Shown one piece after another: positions 61,694 through 64,000 of a stretch of 64,000 bases of DNA. The notes below the pieces were generated by a model that saw only the letters and a program-made list of their open reading frames with translations, made no database searches and was not told the origin of the DNA. The stretch is from an uncultured Allomuricauda sp. (GTDB taxonomy: Bacteria; Bacteroidota; Bacteroidia; Flavobacteriales; Flavobacteriaceae), in the NCBI RefSeq assembly GCF_947495325.1, contig NZ_CANLYK010000002.1, positions 1,086,063 through 1,150,062 of the forward strand, written 5' to 3'. The position numbers and the translations under genes were made by a program. The first letter of the stretch is position 1; every line of letters starts with the position of its first letter.

Positions 61694-63742
61694 ATGAGAT
61701 TTTTATTTTTTACCCTGATTTTTTTTCTAGGTCTAAAAGCATATACACAACAGGACTCTATTCCCCAGCAGGATTCTATCCCCAAGGTAAAAAAAGTAGA
61801 TTCCATTAGCCAGGATTCAATACCCATGGAAAAAAGGAAAGATTCTACTGCTAAAGACTCTCTTTTTTTTAAAGGACCAAAAAAACAAAAAATAGAAGTC
61901 GATTCTGTATCCATCAAAGACTATAAAATAGTAACCCATGCACGGGATACTATTTTCTTGGACACTACTTTAACAATTAAAAAGGAATACAAATACAATT
62001 ACCTTAGAAAAGATGATTTTGAACTGATGCCCTTTTCAAACATAGGTCGTCCGTACAATGTTCTGGGGCGAACATTTTCAAACAATACATTCTATCCGCA
62101 ATTGGGTGCAACCACAAAGCACTACAACTATTTTGAAGTTGAGGACATTACGTATTACAATGTACCTACCCCTATTACGGAATTGATGTTTAAGACCACA
62201 TTGGAACAAGGACAATTGTTGGATGCCTTGTTAACGTTTAATACATCTAAAAGATTAAATGTTTCAATTGCCTTTAAAGGATTTAGGTCTTTGGGAAAAT
62301 ACCAATATGATGAGGCCAAGTCGGGTAATTTTAGAACATCGTTTAATTATACAAATAAAAAGAATACGTATGCCCTAAGGGGTCATTTTGCTGGTCAGAA
62401 ACTTGAAGCTGAGGAAAATGGAGGGCTGTCAAACCTTGAGCAATTTGAAAACGATCCGGAAGGTGATTTTACGGATAGGTCAAGGATTGATGTCTTGTAT
62501 ACAAACGCAACAAATAGATTAGTAGGTAAAAGATACTATCTAGATCACAAGTTTAAGTTGATTAATTATAAAAAGGATTCAACAACTACAGAACCTACAA
62601 CATTGACTATTGGACATGAATTTAATTATGAGTCAAAGCTTTATGATTTTGTACAGTCATCTCAGAATGATGCTTTTGGAGATGATCCGTTTATAACCCC
62701 AATTGAAGACAGGGCTAGATTAAAGACAATGTCCAACACCGTATCTGCTGAATTCTCAAATAAATTTTTAGGAAGTATTACAGGTACTTTGGGTCTTTAC
62801 AATTACAATTATTTTTTTAATAGTTTGTTGATAACGGAATCAGGTACAATACAAAATCAATTAAAAGGAGAAGAAATAATAGCAGGTGGAAGGTACTATA
62901 ATGATTTTGGCCGTTTGAGTTTAACTGGAAATGTAAATTATACTGTATCGGGAGAGCTTACCGGAAACTCGTTCAATGCAGGATTGGATTATCGAGTGAA
63001 TGAGAATAATGTGATTTCAGGTGGTATTCATGCTTCCTCAAGAATGCCGGACTTTAACTATTTGCTGTATCAAAGCGATTATAGGAATTTTAATTGGCAG
63101 AACACGGATACTTTTGAAAACCAACAAATACAAAGTATCAGATTTGCATTCGATTCTAAAAAAATTGGAAGGATAGATGCCGAGTATAGTAATATAGACA
63201 ATTACGCCTATTTTGAATCAATAGCTACAGAAGAAGAAATAGAAGCCGCTCAAGAAACCGCTTTTGTGCAGCCTTTTCAAGAGACCGCAACCATAAATCA
63301 TTTACGTGTAAAATATGCCAAGGAATTTAAATGGAGAAGATGGGCAATCAACAACACGATTCTATACCAAAATGTTACTCAAGATAATCAAGTATTGAAT
63401 GTGCCGCAACTGGTAACTAGAAATACATTGTATTTCTCAAAGGATATCTTTAAAAGGGCAATGTTCATCCAAACGGGGGTTACATTTAAATATTTCACCT
63501 CATATAATATGAATGCCTATAATCCTTTGTTGGGGGAATTTTATATTCAAAACAGGGAAGAGTTTGGAGGATATCCATTAATGGACTTTTTTATCAATGC
63601 CAAAGTTAGACAGACAAGAATCTATTTAAAAGCAGAACACTTCAATTCTCTTTTCGCAGAACCCAATTTCTATGCTGCACCAAATTATCCATACAGGGAC
63701 TTTGTTATTCGTTTTGGATTGGTGTGGAATTTCTTTTCTTAA
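61694..63742 (+). CDS. Putative porin (outer-membrane beta-barrel)
   Basis: 682 residues with a signal peptide (about 1-18). The first ~60 mature residues have a degenerate QDSIP repeat ([12 protein letters not shown], then SQDSIP, and further DS pairs). Then a long series of amphipathic beta strands ends in FGLVWNFFS, with a terminal aromatic and Ser. The [13 protein letters not shown] stretch is characteristic of the flavobacterial 'putative porin' family. Divergent from rnhB. Substrate not known. Confidence 0.9.
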   Translation: MRFLFFTLIFFLGLKAYTQQDSIPQQDSIPKVKKVDSISQDSIPMEKRKDSTAKDSLFFKGPKKQKIEVDSVSIKDYKIVTHARDTIFLDTTLTIKKEYKYNYLRKDDFELMPFSNIGRPYNVLGRTFSNNTFYPQLGATTKHYNYFEVEDITYYNVPTPITELMFKTTLEQGQLLDALLTFNTSKRLNVSIAFKGFRSLGKYQYDEAKSGNFRTSFNYTNKKNTYALRGHFAGQKLEAEENGGLSNLEQFENDPEGDFTDRSRIDVLYTNATNRLVGKRYYLDHKFKLINYKKDSTTTEPTTLTIGHEFNYESKLYDFVQSSQNDAFGDDPFITPIEDRARLKTMSNTVSAEFSNKFLGSITGTLGLYNYNYFFNSLLITESGTIQNQLKGEEIIAGGRYYNDFGRLSLTGNVNYTVSGELTGNSFNAGLDYRVNENNVISGGIHASSRMPDFNYLLYQSDYRNFNWQNTDTFENQQIQSIRFAFDSKKIGRIDAEYSNIDNYAYFESIATEEEIEAAQETAFVQPFQETATINHLRVKYAKEFKWRRWAINNTILYQNVTQDNQVLNVPQLVTRNTLYFSKDIFKRAMFIQTGVTFKYFTSYNMNAYNPLLGEFYIQNREEFGGYPLMDFFINAKVRQTRIYLKAEHFNSLFAEPNFYAAPNYPYRDFVIRFGLVWNFFS

Positions 63743-63830
63743 AGTTACTATAATATTCCATTAATTGCTGGCTGAAAAACAGCACTTTAGAAATTTATTG
63801 ATTTTTTTATGGAAAAATAGGTGGAAACTA

Positions 63831-63862
63831 TTTGCGGAGAAAAAATAAGCTGACTATATTTG
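63831..63862 (+). promoter_or_regulatory. rRNA operon promoter (TTTG-N20-TAnnTTTG)
   Basis: TTTG at 63831-63834 and TATATTTG at 63855-63862 are separated by 20 bases, a full match to the Bacteroidota housekeeping promoter. The sequence downstream has no protein-coding frame and has an rRNA-leader look. Confidence 0.75.
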
Positions 63863-63949
63863 CACCCGCTTAGCTGATAAGGCTGGGTTTTAAAAGGGGA
63901 TAAAAAAGGTCTTTTTCGGGTCGGTTTTTTTTCTTTTTGAATAGGAAGA

Positions 63950-63974
63950 AGTTCATTTGACATATTGTATAGAC
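63950..63974 (+). promoter_or_regulatory. boxA-like antitermination element in the rrn leader
   Basis: AGTTCATTTGACATATTGTA, followed by TAGACAGC, is the stretch I recall just before 16S rRNA genes in Bacteroidota; GTTCATTTGA resembles boxA. The 16S gene should begin just right of the window edge. No rRNA body sequence is yet present. Confidence 0.65.
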
Positions 63975-64000
63975 AGCGTAAAAGAGAATAACAAAGAACC

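Noticed and set aside
63743..63830. Possible hairpin after the porin gene (TGCTG/CAGCA)
   Set aside because: Only a 5-bp stem with no following T-run; too weak to call a terminator.

Overview
The window is a stretch of chromosome from a member of the Bacteroidota, almost certainly a Flavobacteriaceae bacterium (probably marine; this is inference from gene families). The evidence is A+T-rich DNA, TonB-dependent receptors, a FecI/FecR-type signalling set, lipoproteins with acidic residues after the lipidated cysteine, a GSCFA protein, a DarB-like ketosynthase, and promoters of the Bacteroidota type (TAnnTTTG). Most of it is ordinary housekeeping and envelope biology. I see no phage, insertion sequence, CRISPR array or tRNA. 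The last ~170 bases look like the leader of an rRNA operon that starts just beyond the window.

Layout. 1-8.9 kb (minus strand): the N-terminal part of a large alpha-2-macroglobulin lipoprotein, two paralogous small lipoproteins, a LemA/TPM/TPM membrane-stress set, a MerR regulator and an M23 peptidase. 9-15 kb (plus): alaS, a GSCFA protein, a DUF4230 protein and an M1/M61-like peptidase. 15-18.4 kb: phenylalanine hydroxylase divergent from an Lrp/AsnC regulator, with dyad sites between them; a DUF4136 lipoprotein; a 53-residue cysteine-rich DUF5522 protein. 18.5-22 kb (plus): a mini metallopeptidase-like membrane protein, a PLP desulfhydrase/deaminase-like enzyme, a LysM glucosaminidase and hemL. 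22-24.4 kb (minus): an MFS transporter and a class III nucleotide cyclase. 24.4-29.3 kb: a divergent heme/iron uptake locus (DoxX, HmuY, TonB receptor / DUF6607, FMN-binding protein) with a candidate metal-responsive operator. 29.3-32.5 kb: VOC protein, AraC regulator and its likely target operon, with two direct operator repeats in between. 32.5-33.97 kb: a DUF3307-SatD pair preceded by three operator-like repeats.

34-38.4 kb (minus): SH3-domain protein, Spy-like protein, small membrane protein and a DUF5117-type zinc protease. 38.7-40.1 kb: two secreted proteins built from a 34-residue 'YLP..F.PY' repeat, with a shared 3' untranslated sequence. 40.2-46.8 kb: DASS anion transporter, STN-type TonB receptor and FecR, divergent from an ECF sigma factor. 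46.9-49.6 kb: a DarB-like ketosynthase fused to a heme-oxygenase-like domain, and an unrecognised partner. 49.7-58.4 kb: lysS, thioredoxin-like protein, membrane-bound LuxR regulator, serine hydrolase, YqaE/Pmp3 peptide, lipoprotein, lipB, TapB/DUF3108-like protein and OmpA protein. 58.5-63.7 kb: large lipoprotein, rnhB and a putative porin.

The best candidate for an undescribed system is SatD-DUF3307. The SatD N-terminus can be read as a degenerate class III cyclase-like fold fused to a winged helix. DUF3307 has four i/i+4 His/Asp pairs in membrane helices, suggesting an intramembrane metal site. A 28-bp-period operator array sits at the SatD start. Second are the YLP-repeat proteins, and third the ketosynthase/HO-like fusion.
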